Of a stretch of 64,000 nucleotides of DNA, positions 23,501 through 37,014 are shown in pieces. Both the position numbers and the translations under genes were made by a program. Source of the stretch: Megaleporinus macrocephalus (lineage: Eukaryota > Chordata > Actinopteri > Characiformes > Anostomidae); assembly GCA_021613375.1 (NCBI GenBank), contig CM038716.1, positions 310,001 to 374,000 on the forward strand, written 5' to 3'. A model generated the notes under the pieces. It saw only the letters and a list, made by a program, of their open reading frames with translations. It did no database searches and was not told the DNA's origin. Position 1 is the first letter of the stretch; every line of letters starts with the position of its first letter.

Positions 23501-26500
23501 AATGTGCGAAACTATGGAAAGCACACACAAAGCCGATTCATTACTGGATGTCCGGTGTGTGACTCCATAACCTCTACATGCCTACTTTGTAACAAACATC
23601 AATGCTACACATTTTCAGTATGATCTGCTCTGGTCTACAGAAACAATGGCCCATACAGAGAACTTGTTCACATGGACAGTACATGTATTATATTGGGACT
23701 ATTTGGCTTCGAGAAAACTATTTTAACTATTTCAGGGGCATATTCATGATTTTTCAGCCTGGAATGCTTCAAAACATGTGACTTGGGATAGGCTTCCATG
23801 ACATATTTGTTGTGTAATGCTTTTGAAAACTACAATAAACAACATGGTGCAACTGCAGAAAGTGATCTCCAGAATTATCCATACTATGTTCTTTAAAATA
23901 TAGAACAATGCATTGAAGAAATATAATTTTAAACCACACACACACGCACACCCTTAAAATTAGAGTTTTTACAAAACCTAAAAAAAACGACCTTTTATTT
24001 TATTTTTACTTTTTATATAAACTAAATCCTACTCCAGTTAATGACTATATGAAGCATCTACATCAATGCCAATCTTTTGATATATTTTCTAAATTATAAA
24101 ATCACTGATAATCAAACTTAAAGACATGAAATTCTGCATTTTTAACCTCAAACCAACAACAGAGGCACAGAGCTCCATAAGCTAACCCTAACCCGGTTTA
24201 AACTAAGTTCTTCCACCAGACTTCAGATTCAATTCGAGCTACATTTTTCAAAACAAACATTTGGACATTTTAAACTGCTGTTTTTTTTTATCTGGATCCT
24301 CTCAAGTTACTGTGGGCAGCATTATAAAGAAGCACAATCTAGGTTCTGCTTTTTTAAGCTATTTTAGACCAATTTCAAAGTTTCAACTGCTAAAAAATAG
24401 AACAAGATTAAGTCAGGTTCCAGATCAAAAAACCCCAAAAACCTATTTTAATCTAAGTAAACGCAGATTAAAACAGGTTTTTTAGCTTTAGATTTAAGCA
24501 CAGCATTTGATATGGTAGCCCATGACATTGTTTGTCAAGTATCATTACCTGAATGAAGTAAGATTTAAAAAAATAAAAGAACCGCCTCATACTACCAAGT
24601 GACAAGCTTCAGCAAAATGCATTGTTCCCTCAACGACTGCAAGGCAACCAGACCCTGAGGTAGCAAAGCAGCCCCAAACCATGATGCTCTCTCCACCATG
24701 CTTCACAGTGGCAGTGAGATTGGTGTTGGTAAGCGATTTTTGGTCAGTAATTTTCTTATAGTGAACACATTATTTAAGGTTTCTGCAGTTTGCAGAAAGT
24801 AAACTATTCCGATTTTATACATTTCTCTACAAGAGAGTATGTCACATGAAACTACCCTGAATTACTAAATGATTAAATTATGCAGACGGTTTTAAAGCAA
24901 CTACATGACAAAGACTCAGTGGACAACATTATCATTTGCCCAAAGTCATGTTATAGCAAATATGGCTAAATGTTTACTCATGTTTACTTTTTGTGTATGT
25001 ATTAAATCGAACTTAGCTTTCTGTGTGTACATTCTTGACTATCCAGGTTTATATTGAGGTAAACAATATCATATATGCATATGTTTGTCTGCCTGGCACT
25101 CAATTCAGTTTGTGTTAAGGTTAGTTTGAAAGGCACTTAAACATGATGAACATGAAGCTGTACTTTACAAAGACTTTTCTGACTAAAAATGTAAGGCTGA
25201 GAACTTTTTAATTTCAAAGAAGACCAAATGGGTTTATTTGACAGGCATACACAGTACAGCAGTCCAACTGAACTATTGCCAAGAGTTAACCTAGACCAGC
25301 ATGAAGTTAAAGAGCCTCTTGATTTCAACCTTTTCTATCAAATTAACTGTTAAAAAAGTGTTTATGTGTAGGAATGATGGTCACCAGTCTCATGCTGAGA
25401 AGGCGTGTATGAAGGCGGCCCATGCCCTGAAAGACACAAGTGCAGTACAGCAGCAGCTCCTGCAGCTGGCTCTCAATGGCCTGAGCGTCAGCAGGCTCGC
25501 TCCGCTGGATCAGCTCTTCTCCTTGCTCAAGCAGTGCATTCAGACGACATGCACTTTCAGCCACAGCCTGCTGGAAGCCCTGATACGCACCCACACAGAT
25601 GCATGTGAAATATTCATATACTCACTCAAAAGTATCCTGTATATTTGGGTGAAAAATTCATGCCTACCTGAAGCTGACGCATCTTGGCACAGGTGTTGCT
25701 CTCGGAAAAGTGCTCCACCTCGGTCAGTCTGAGGTCCATGTCTGCCAGCCAGACGGCCATCTCCTCCCTTTGCCTCTCAAAGTCCTCTCGCTGGAGCACA
25801 AAATGCTGCAGCAAACACAGGCACGAAGACAGGATATCAGCACTTTTTTGTCTTTTGACTGTCTACACATTTATACATGGTCTTACAGTGAATATTTTTG
25901 GATAGAAAAAAAGTGGCATCAAAAATACAACATAAAAAATCAATGTCCTGGACCCTGGGGCAAAAATAATGCTGGCATTAACAATACATGGGCTTAGTGG
26001 TGAAAGAGCAGAATTGCGAAATGCATTTAAGAACAGCCCAAAGAGAGGGTCGCATGGGTGACATGAAAATGGGATTAAAATAGAGCAGAGATCACTAGTT
26101 CGCCTTTTGGACATACAGCTAACTGCAGGTTTCACCTTTAACCACAAATCTAAAACACATCATTAGACTAATCAGTGTTTTCTGAAGACTGAAAACTTCT
26201 ACAAGCTTTACAGAATGCTAGCAAAATTCAATGTAATCTATTAAAGTGTTGTTGGAGCATACATGATGTTGAGTTCTGGTTTAAAATGCTACAGAACTGT
26301 TCTGGGATGTGTGGGAGGTTTATGGATGGATGGTGGAATAATTTAAGATGGTGTATTTATCTATGTATATATGTATGGGAATAACTTTACTGTGGTTAAG
26401 TAAATATATATATTGAAATACATATTAAAAGTTGAGATTTTTTTTCGTTCTGATAAAAAAAGTTACCATTTTGGAGGTTTGTGCCAATTAAATATAAAAT

Positions 26501-29263
26501 ATTTTATACTGCAATCTTATTGCAACAAATTGCAACTGTGCCATACTTAATACAAGTATATTAGTAATATATTTGTGTATGCAATTAAATTGTTTATATT
26601 ACATACACAACAGTGAGCCTTTGATTTGATTTGGTTAAAAACTGTCTGACTTTATTTTAAATAAAATGTAATTCTTCATATATTACTAATATTTAATAAA
26701 TTCTATGCAGAAAACTTCTGTGGAATGTTTGAGACTGATCTGCACACTAAAAAGAACAGAGAACATTACTCATCTGTTAGAGGGCTCATGTGTAAATTGC
26801 AGTCTGCAATATTAGTACTGTAAAGGTCATATATTGCAATAACAATGAACAAACGATTCAAGTGTACCTTGAGCCGGCGGCAGATGGAGTTCACAGTGGT
26901 GTTGAGCTGGTCCCAACGGTGGCCACATTCTTTGGTCATATCTACCAATCGGGTTCTCATAGCACCCCTAAACAGACCCAGCAGGACACAGCTTCTTTGG
27001 CTCAGGTTGTCCAGCTGGGCCATGTGTAGCCTACCCTCACTGCGGAGACTCTGGGGTCATGGGACACAGGGTTATGAATAAATAAAGTAACCCCCAATTT
27101 AAGACTATAGATTAAAATTTATCTGAACATCATGACATATTGAATCAAATTTGGTGATTTACCTGTACCAATTTTCCAATATTGGAATGTTTGTTCAAAC
27201 TGATTGTTTAAACCATTTATAGTAGTACTACACAAATAATCATGACAAAATAATAAAACAATAAATAATAATAAGTTACTTTATATAATACTTTTTGGTC
27301 AAATGAATCAATTATAACTTATTTCAGATGGGCAGATGTTGGTTGATTTGACTATGAAATGAGGGAAACAAAGAGGGAGGTGCCAGGGAGCTACTGCAGG
27401 CCACAGAGTGTAAAAGGAGGCCACAGAAGGTGTGCCAAAGAGTTTGAATACTATTTGGTGTAGTTACGTTTCATTGGAATTGAGCCCAGGGCTTTAGACA
27501 GTCTTAATAGATGTGCTGTTTGCACGTGTAAGTATATGTGTCACTGATTAAACTTTCATCGCTGACAGCCTTACAATAGTTGCCAGCATTCACTCACCAG
27601 GAAAAAGAAATGACTAAAATGCATTGGCTGAGGTTGGGTTATGTAATAAATGAAAAAGACAAAGAGTGAAAGACAAAAGAACATTTTAGGGAGGTGGGGA
27701 GATAGCTTTTAAGATACAGTGGCAAGTAGCAAGAAATATCCTGTGAAAGTGCTAGTACTATAAATTCAGTTCACCTCAAATTTCTGCAGTTCCTCTTTCG
27801 CAGTGATGTACAGCACATGGCTGGAGTTTGGGGAGGCAGCCAGCCTCTCTGCTGATAGAAGCCAGTCGTCCAAAGAAGAATATTCCTTCATGAATTCATG
27901 CCAGAGCATCCACCTCCTTTCTAACCTGATGACAGATACAGATACCACTACTGCCACTATGCGTCAGTTAAACACTCTGACACACAAGCATTCAAACAAT
28001 CACAATGTTACTTTTTCCCATTACCAGAACTAAACCCGTTAAGTAGCAGCTAATACCGATCTGATGTTTTTATTATTTTTTAATAAAGCACTTATTTTCT
28101 GCATTTTGAGATTTGTGTTGTTTTATGTACCAGAAGTAATAATTTTCCAGCCTCTCTGTGTCTTTCAGAAGTAAAAAGGCTGTTTTATAGTAACTGTGCC
28201 TTTAAGACACCGTAAGCTCTGTACAGGTTGTCTGCCCTGTATTATGACTCTTGTTAAAAAAGCAGTCTAGGCTGAATTACTCATTATAACTTCATGTAAA
28301 TGGGCAGGGTTAAGTTGCTGTAGGCGGAAAACACCATATAAATGGTTTACATGTCATCAGAAAAACACAGGTTGTGAAATTTGTGACTGCATGACAAAGA
28401 ACTAAGGCAAGCCAAAAAGGAGGGGTTAACCTCTGTCAAAAGGCTGTTCCTGAATGGTCAGAGGTATGTCCTTATCCAAGAGCTATTTATGATCTCAGAT
28501 TTTACCTGCCCTGGAGCAGGTTAGTTAGGTAGGATTTGCTGTCATGGTAATGACAACCAGACAAAAAGTGATCCAACATTGCTAAACAAAAAAAAAATCC
28601 AGGGTTAGAAAGGACCAAGCCTAAAGCCACTGACTAAGAAATTCTACACCACGAGACAGGCCCCTGGATTACACTTTCCTTTTAGTGTAGGATTTCAATT
28701 CAGTATGTAGTTCAGGACTAAAGTGTTAATCCTAGGTCACCAGTTAACTGATAAAACACCAGAAGAAGCCAAATGAAGACGTGTATAGCTCTTAACTCTG
28801 TTATTTATTAAGAGGAAATCTTAATTTAAAAAAAATATTAGCCCTAACAATAAGATTATTTATTATAATGGTTAGATTATATATTACATGTGACAACTTT
28901 ATTTCAGATTATTATGTTGCTCTACAAGCTGTTCTGTGTCATTTAAAATGACACTTATTACAGAATCTGACTGAATATACGTGCATAGCATGCTCACTTC
29001 ACATAATCATAAGTTACTTACAGCACCCAGCCTTCAAGAAAGGAGGAATCGCCGCAGCTCAAGTCTGCAAGTGACATCCATTCTCTGGAGTTGTCCTTCA
29101 TATCATCTTGTGCTAGGTGGTCTCTATCTAAGTAAAGTGCTCCAGTGGGCTGCAGGTACAGAGAACTGTGCTTTTGCTTCTCATCCCCCTTTTCAACGCT
29201 TCCTGTGGGGCAAACTTGGGTGTTTCCATGGTGACTGGCTTTAAGTGCTGTCTCCCTTGGCAT
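15439..29263 (-). CDS. syne4: Short KASH-domain nesprin, probable syne4 (nesprin-4), 637 aa
   Basis: Twelve coding exons join in frame: 29263-29022, 27925-27775, 27050-26868, 25805-25668, 25579-25385, 22216-21997, 21543-21440, 20584-20533, 20175-20018, 17839-17660, 17168-17107, 15667-15439. They total 1914 bases including stop. Domains: a unique N-terminus (1-80), two spectrin-type repeats (about 84-192 and 193-303, with VEHFSES and FQQAVAES blocks typical of nesprin C-termini), an LEWD motif (351-354), a membrane helix (about 587-604) and a KASH tail ending GPPPT. There are no calponin-homology domains. Known: KASH proteins span the outer nuclear membrane and bind SUN proteins, and nesprin-4 recruits kinesin-1. 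The RLVFEE to LEWDP block and the nearby clip3 favour SYNE4 over SYNE1/2/3. The start ATG (29263) is the first Met after a good acceptor at 29285. Further upstream coding exons are not excluded. Confidence 0.85.
17471..17526 (+). repeat. AGATAG/AG microsatellite
   Basis: Simple repeat of agatag units running into pure AG, inside a nesprin intron (between exons 17107-17168 and 17660-17839). Confidence 0.9.
18877..18908. repeat. Hairpin with 13-bp perfect arms
   Basis: TTAACCTACCATT, a 6-base loop (caatta), then the exact reverse complement. It lies in a nesprin intron and is followed by a degenerate gaaaaa-rich tract (about 18950-19015). Confidence 0.75.
21838..21863 (+). repeat. TAA-type trinucleotide microsatellite
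   Basis: About eight ataata units inside a nesprin intron. Confidence 0.85.
21997..22216 (-). CDS. syne4: Nesprin exon carrying the LEWD kinesin-binding motif
   Basis: Encodes residues 304-377 of the nesprin (phase 0 start, phase 1 end). It runs from VFEEDWP through HLVLEWDPSVDIGG to SYSASAG. An acidic, Trp-centred LEWD sequence just after the last spectrin repeat is the W-acidic motif by which nesprin-2, and by homology nesprin-4, binds kinesin light chains. Donor and acceptor are canonical. Confidence 0.85.
22455..22560 (+). repeat. Degenerate CCCTAA-like tract
   Basis: A run of about 100 bases of aaccctaac, aacctcaacc and aaccctcacc variants, on a CCCTAA-like theme without regular phasing. 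It lies in a nesprin intron and resembles interstitial telomere-like simple sequence. Confidence 0.6.
24570..24790. mobile_element. DNA-transposon remnant
   Basis: Contains gcagccccaaaccatgatgc followed by ctccaccatgcttcaca, wording I recognise as common in dispersed fish DNA-transposon copies. No intact frame or terminal repeat is visible. It sits in a nesprin intron. Confidence 0.4.
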
Positions 29264-32200
29264 TCTGGCATCACCAAGCGTCACCTGTTGGCAAGTAAAC
29301 AGCAGGAGGTGAGCTAATTAAGAACAAACTCTGTGCAATCTACACCACAACGTGACATGCATGGAATATGGTGATGGTGCTATGCATTCATTTTCCCTTA
29401 TTTGCGTCATCTGCAATGTACAAACAGAAATGTCTGAAGTAATTTTTTATGTGCATGTACACCTATACAGAAGCTACGTGACCTTGCCAAATGAGGCTGC
29501 TGGAGTTGCTATGCATTACAAAGTTGATAGCGTGGACTTTTGCATGAGGTACTAGCTATATAGAGAACCAGAATGACTCATTCAGGGACTAATAAAGCTC
29601 CAGTTCATTTTCCTTAGCTCCTTTTCCAATACCAGGCTTTATCCCAGTGTGTTGATATAGGCCAGTACTTGCTTCTTTTCCATATCCACTTTAAAGTTTA
29701 TAGGTGAGCTTATGTCAGGTTGGTGTTTCAACCTAAGGCTATTTGTAGCTCAGAGCATCCACAAAAGCAAAGGCCATAAAGACCTGTTTGCGGTTATGGA
29801 CAATTTATCTATTACACTCTCACACTATGGCACACAAACAAATAATGATGCAAAACTAATCATCTCCAAGATGAGATGCCAAAATGTAAAAAAAACTTGC
29901 CAACTTGGGCTACAATTGTTGTCACATGACCCAGGAGTGGCAAAATCTACTTTGTAAACATAGCCATTTTATTTAATGCATAAAATTCAGCATTTTGTCC
30001 CACGTCAAATCGGAGTCAAGTTTGTTCACATCTTAACAACAAAAAGGTTTCATGCTCAAATTACACAAAACATCTACTACTCTACAGGATGAAATGTATG
30101 GCATGACTTTAAAGTAACAAAGTTCTTCAGTATGGCCCATTCTATTATCAGTGTTTGTCTATTGAGAATTCAGAGCTATGCATTTGATTTCATACACCTG
30201 TTGGTAAAACAAGATGATAAAGAACATCAACATCTAGAGGGCCAACTTGGTCATATGTCGTCAATTTATACAAAATTAAAATTTATGTGCAAGTTACCTT
30301 TTTATAGTTTAATCAATTCCAGCATCCACATTTGGCAGGTGCTGCTGGGAACAGCTGCCATGTAAAAGTCAAATTTCCCACAGTGTGAACCCAGGAGATT
30401 CTCTGGTTCTCTATATGACAACATCTAATGCTACGTTATGCAGAGTTTAAGGGTGTCTCACTACCCATGTTGACACCAGCAGAAAAGATTACGTTAGGTA
30501 AGAGGATATCTTTAGTTAGCCAGTTAGCTAAGCCTGGATAACAAAGCCAAAACATTAGTTAAGTCAGCTACAATTTGGTGCTTTGCATTAAGGCCAAGTT
30601 CATTAATAACTTAAGAACATCCTTCTTCCTCTCTCTCTCTCTCGCTCATTTACTCACTAAAGATACAGGCTGAGGTAAACAGAAAGGTTCAAAGGTCACT
30701 AGCACATGGAAGGAAGCCTAAAGGTAATTAATGAAATGTTGCTTCTGCCTAGCATCTGGCTACATGACATGTGAGTGAAACAATCATGCATATCAATATC
30801 ACCCCATGAGACAAGAGAATCCATGTTTGGATCTCAAAAAGAACGGCTTACTATTCTCCAAAACACTGTATTAACAAGACATTAACAAGATACAAAATAA
30901 CATCCACCACGTCTGCTTAGATAAGCACTAGGCCTGTGCATGACAGGCCCTGATGCAAAATCTTAGACACCTCAGAAGAAAAAAGGTTTTGGACCCTGGG
31001 GTACAAGTTTAGCCATCAAGGCCCATAAATCAGCTTTATACCCGTTACCCAAAAGAGTTACGAGGCCGCCACCCCAACCCTGACAGGGGAAAAAGCCAAA
31101 TAGATTTTCCTCGCTCTCACACCTCTAAAAATGCATCTGGCAGAGCAAGGTCAGCCACACAGGGCCACGGCCTCTGTCAATCAAAAGCAATGCACTTAAG
31201 AGCCTAGGGCTGAAGTCACAGCCAACTCTCCTGTACTCTGGAGGGTTTGAAGTGTCCAAGTTAGAACACAGAGCTAAGCCTCTCTCTTAGTCACACCCCA
31301 TACAGGAATAACAAAATGGACCATGTCTGGATTTATGAATGGACTTGTCTTCTACCCTCACTAAGAGAAAATGGTCAAGCCTTCAGCTCCCACCAGTCAA
31401 TAACTCAAAGCAAGATGGCCATAATTTAGCTGTAACCTTTCCTTTCACCTTAGCCACCACAGGTATACTCATTTGCCTCTGCTGATTTGATGGCCATTTC
31501 TCAGAGTTTGGAGGTACAGCCCTGCTGTGTACTCCCCCCAATGGAAAACATTAAGCCACTGGACTGAGTCCCGAGGCAATGGAGTTGAAAATCGAAGGCA
31601 GTGGTATTGTTTTTTTCCTGTGAAAAGTGTTGATTGTGCCTAATAGAGATATTGAGTGTAAATATGACTACTGTTCACATGTCATTCCTAACTTCTTCAG
31701 CAGTGAAAAATCAGATACATGCAACAAATGTAAAATGCATCAAAAAGGGTTCATAGGAGCGATGTCATATAAAAAAAAACATACATAGACTTTACACCTG
31801 TCATATATACTCAACTATATATGATTAATCTATTTTAAACTCACTGTAATTTACATTCCACATCATTTGAACGATAAACAGGATACATGCAGGTCATTAT
31901 AAAGCCATGTTTGCCAGACTGAAGATTCCCAAAAATGGGATTATAAGCAGTTTGTTTTTGTGTGTGCACCACTAAACAGGAGAAAAACAGCATGCCAGCA
32001 GTATGTCATAAATGCACATGTGTTTATAGTAACAAATATTATGTAAAAGAAAGCGAAATTAAATATTTAATTCTATAAACTGTGAAAAGTATATAGAGGT
32101 AATTAGATATTGTTATGGAGATCTAGGATAAACAACTCAGCAGACAGCTAACAGGCAACTCCAATAGTATTCAGTTACAAAAAAAAGCTATTGGTCCAAG

Positions 32201-32557
32201 GGATGGACTGTCTGTATATATAAAAATCTGTGTAAAAATATATCAATACACTGTTTTGTGATACTACATAGATTCTCACATACATGGTAATATATTGCAG
32301 TGTATCGAAATGTGACTCCTGTATCATGAGTATTGCATTACCAGGTTCTTGCTAATACACAGCCCTATTAAAGAATCATTTTTTGTCAGTACACTTGTCT
32401 CATACAGCTGAGTGCCTAAACTACTGGGACATAAAGCATATCAAGACAAATAATGATGCTGTCTACTGCAGGAACCTGCTCATATAAAATATTTATATGA
32501 TGCATGTTGCATATCATTGCTACATGCAAATTGAAAAACATGTTATTAAGGTGAGGT

Positions 32558-32720
32558 CAAAATGTTTTTACTTTCAATGCAGGTTAATGGAATCAGAATT
32601 ATTTCCAAATAATGTTGGAGCATTTCTATTGGACATTAAATCATGAAATGTTTGTACAATGTAAGTGGCAGCTTTTTTAAATGATGTTAAAAAAAACTGC
32701 AAAAATGGAGACACATATTG
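32558..32720. repeat. Dispersed repeat copy (relative of 8925-9110)
   Basis: Shares ordered blocks with 8925-9110 (ctttcaatg, aatggaatcagaatt, ggagcatttct, tcatgaaat, caatgtaa, aaaaatggaga). Divergence is high, so this is an old element. Confidence 0.6.
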
Positions 32721-35087
32721 TTTTACAGATACTGATTAAGCCTCAAACTACTTTATACTCTGTAAATACAAAGTGCACAAGGAGTGATACTATTGAATAA
32801 TTGTTTTTGGTTCGATATAAAACACCTTTATAACAGTTTTGTAAATAAGACGTCGCGAAAATAATAAAGTCCTATACCAATAAAACATTTTCTCTAGAAC
32901 CATATATTTAAGCCAAAAACCATTCAGAAACCCTTATTTGTGTACGAGTGTACTGGGCTGTAGGAGGCTTCCTACCATTTCCCTGGTGATCTCGTGACAT
33001 TTCCTCTGTAGAAGAGCACGCCCACCCTCTTGACATCAGCATAACAGCATAAAAAAAGAAATCAGACTCTTAAGGTCCTCCATTTATTCTATGCTCAACA
33101 GACCTCCATTCTCACACTTACAAATGTCCAGCTTATGTTTTCAGAGCGGTATGTCAGGTCTCTGAACATAATATTCATGATAAAGGAGCTCCATATTTGC
33201 AGATGTACTACAAGAAGTCAGTCAATGAGAATGATTTCTTTATGTCTCAATATAATGCCATGGCAGGTTCAAACCTGCCCTTCATGGTAAACATACTGCA
33301 AAGCCTTTTGACAATTGCTGTCATAGTACAAAACAATCAGCAAAGAAAACAATCAATGCAAACATAATGTCAAACAGTATGTAGCTTCCAAATATCATGG
33401 GTACCTTCTTCATAATCCCATTCAGTCACTGTTGGTGGTTTGGCTTTGCTTAGGCAAAGCAGGTGCATCTGGGTACTTTTCCATAACACGGCCCGCATTT
33501 GAATGAGCCTAAGATGAAAAAACACTTAAACTGCTGTCTGTGATAGAAAAAAATCTAGCCTGGGATTAAAGGTGAAGCACAGATGACTCGGCTTCACTCA
33601 GTGAGACAAATTAAAAATATGGGCTCAGTACCTCAATTAAGTCCAAATTGGTCTGTGCCTCTTATTCTGGGTTTATGGCCAGCTTTGCAGATCACTTCAT
33701 ACTCTTGCACAGGCGTAGTAATATCCACACAGTGAGAGATTCTTGACTGAGAATATCACTGTGGCTTCTGAACGGCACATAAAAATGACCTAATTACTTT
33801 GACATAAAAATAAAAGCTTAAATATGACTCCTTTCAGAGGTCAACGACAAACGCACAAGCAGTTTCTTCACATTTCAAAAGCAAGCTCAAAAAGATTATA
33901 AAAAAAAGGGCCCCCTGAAATCACTAACCGATGCAGTTATTCATATGCCACAGCTAATAAACAAGTTTAAAGCCCCAGTCCCGGCCAAAAGCATTTAAAG
34001 AACCCCAGCATGCACTCTTTGAAAAGCAAACTAAGATTTCTGTCCACATGTTTTTGATCAGGAAAAGCAACAGGTGCACTTAAGTTATTATGAATTTGTA
34101 CTTTCCATGGGATTTTAATACAATTACTTCTAATATAATATATTTGTGAGGATTAGTATTTTTTGGTTTTGGAGTCCCCCTAAAGTGTGATTCACTTTCA
34201 CACAACTGTTGTAAATACAGGTCACGCTTTGAACTTCTCTCATATGTTGACAAGTCAAAGCATACAGAATCCCACTTGCATTCATGTGCGTCATGTAAGC
34301 ATATGCATGCTACAGATTACATCTGCAATTTTAGCTGTTTCTATGTGTAAATTAACTGAAATCGCAAATGTAAATTACACGTCCACAAAGAATTTGACAC
34401 AACACTGACATCATCAGAAAAATCTCTTTGGCAGCGTCTGCCATAATGTTCATTGTGGGAAAGCGAGAAGCTTCTTCTCATAGCTCATGTCTCGAGAAAG
34501 GTGCCTCTAATGTCTAGTTAGCATTATAGCAAGCAATCTGGGCCAATGACAGAGACCCCATTTTCTTTATTGTATAGCACTGTATATCAAAATGGTTTTA
34601 AAACTGCTATATTAAATGTTTTACATGATGTTGCTTTAAAACCTTATTAAAAGTTTAAATTTAATTATTTTACTTGATGGCATGCTATAAAATAATACTT
34701 TCTGTTTAACCCTGACAGCATGCTAAAATGCGTAATAGCAACCTGGGAATAAGATCAAATGCCCAACCTAATTTAAAGTCAGAAAATCTAAGGAGCTGGT
34801 TGATTATTTCTGGCAGCAGAAAAGAAAGTCATGTTCCTATGTATAACGGTGACATAATTGAAGATTACAATCACACTGTGTTGCACTTTTCTTTACCCTC
34901 CCATCAGGAAAAAAAACATGGGAGCTTAAAAATTTAAAAGAAGCTTCTACTGTAATACCATAAGACTTTGGAGCACTCACTCCTATCTCTAAACACAAAG
35001 TCTTTTGGCCTGCAAAGGATTTGTACTGAGAGTAATGCATTTATACTGTCAGCCATCACATTAAAACCCTTTTGTGTTTCCACATTC

Positions 35088-35215
35088 ATTGTCCATTTTA
35101 TCAGCTCCATGTTAGCATACAGGAGTATTTTGTAGTCTGTATACAGACTATAGTTTGTTTGTTTCTCTGCATAATAAAATATCCAAAAATATCCAGCGAA
35201 CAGCATGGTCCGGCC
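35088..35215. mobile_element. Fragment related to the 39380-39897 element
   Basis: The series attgtcca, ttttatcagctcca, a tract ending cagac(t)atagttt, then tttctctgcata parallels 39420-39500 and 44744-44845. It is a partial copy of the same fish interspersed DNA element, without terminal inverted repeats here. Confidence 0.5.
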
Positions 35216-35469
35216 ACTGCTAAAATACTAGATGTTGACAAACACAAACTGTGGACCAATGAGGTAGGGGTGTCTAATATTAGCACATTAGCTTTATTTG
35301 TTGTTTGTGCTAAGATATATAAACATTGAGGCACTTGTCTTATCAGTTATTAGCTTTCACAATCATATGTTCCTGGCACAACCAACATTTGGGTTGAGGA
35401 AAACGCACGTAAAAAAATGATAAAATGTATTTATACCATTAGTCTTATGAAATCCAATGTTCGTTTAGA

Positions 35470-35600
35470 GAGCAACTGTGATTAATGTTTGTTTATTTGA
35501 GCTTAAGCTTTGTTGTTACTAGCTTATCAGTCAACTTGGCCACTTTAGGCTTCTACATTAATAGTTGCACACAGTGAAAATTAATTTAGTTAAATTAATA
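35470..35600. repeat. Dispersed repeat copy (relative of 14320-14460)
   Basis: Shares gtttatttgagc, ttggccactttaggct and acagtgaaaa blocks in order with the 14.3-14.46 kb copy. Class unknown. Confidence 0.45.
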
Positions 35601-36856
35601 TAAGGCAAATAAGGCAGATAATACCAAAATGATTAGCAAACCATATATTATGCAGCCTTAATGAGAACATTTTCATGTGGGGCTCAGCACAACCACAAAT
35701 AGCAAAATATTTATATCCACAAAAGTTATTTTATAATGTGAGATGTGTATTTACACCCCTGGTGAGTTCCACCTACTCCCATCTGCACCACTCAGCAAAG
35801 GAGCCTGAGGGCCATCTGCATTTCCGGTGACGACTCTGAGAGTCAGTGGAGTGAGGGACCCTCTTCACACACCCATATCCCAAACACCCCCCATTCAACC
35901 CGCCCCCCCAAATCCTCTCAGAGACTGCACTCATTGTCTCTTTAGTGCCAGAGGCCCAAAGGGGGAACAAACAGGCCTTTCTCAGCATCCGGATAGGGAG
36001 GGGAGGCCACTGCCAGGACACCTGATCTTATCCAGCATGAACACAAAGCTATGGATGAACCAAACTACCATCCACTGATCCCAGTCCCCCAGTTCAGTCC
36101 CCATGGAGCCCGAGCTATGCAGAAGATGATAAGTTAGGAAGAGCAACAAGTAGAGCAAGCCCATTTCAACTCCTGCCCCATGGGTTTTACTTAAAATAAA
36201 TCATTATCTCTGTACAGAAAATGTAGGTCCTACACTCATAAGACAGACTTTCAATACTTATCTGAAGGCTCAGCTTGAGTTTGCACTGTAGGGATAAACT
36301 GATGATGGTTTTGTAGAGGCAATTATGCTTCGGTTGTAAGTGTAAACAATTCAAATATGCACCTCTCCTATAAAATTGAACGCTTTTGTATTGAATGATT
36401 TTATGTTTCTCTGTTAGGCTTTACAGAAAACTTTAAATCATCCATCGTTTTGCATTACACCTCACATTAGATGTACAACCTGGAATATCACACTAAAGTT
36501 TTGAGTGTTGTGCATTAAACTAACATCACTGTACCAATTTCAAGCAGTTTTTCTCCCATTTATTGTTCGAACACTGAAAAACTGGATTAAAATTGTAAAT
36601 ACACTTATGTATATTTAAATATTTATTACCTGTTCCTTTTTAGAACACTAGTTCTGTAGTTTCACTTGAATAGCTTTAGACAGAATAGAGCATGGGTTAT
36701 CTCCTCTGCTTCTGTTGCAAGCAGGTTTGTGTGGCAGGTGCAGAGCTGAGAATTATTCAGGCTCATTCACCTGATGGCTAAGGTTTCACTCAAGGGCAGA
36801 CAGCACGTTTCTCTCAGCGGAATGTCTGTCTGTGATGGTGAGCCGTCATAGCCTGA

Positions 36857-37014
<158 letters not shown>

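Noticed and set aside
25863..26147. 94-codon minus-strand frame in a nesprin intron
   Set aside because: Lies between well-defined exons whose phases already join; no domain.
15439..29263. Assignment of the nesprin to syne2 or syne3
   Set aside because: No CH domains or long spectrin rod are present, the RLVFEE-LEWDP block resembles nesprin-4, and clip3 is a near neighbour as for SYNE4. A diverged syne2 copy is less likely but not excluded.
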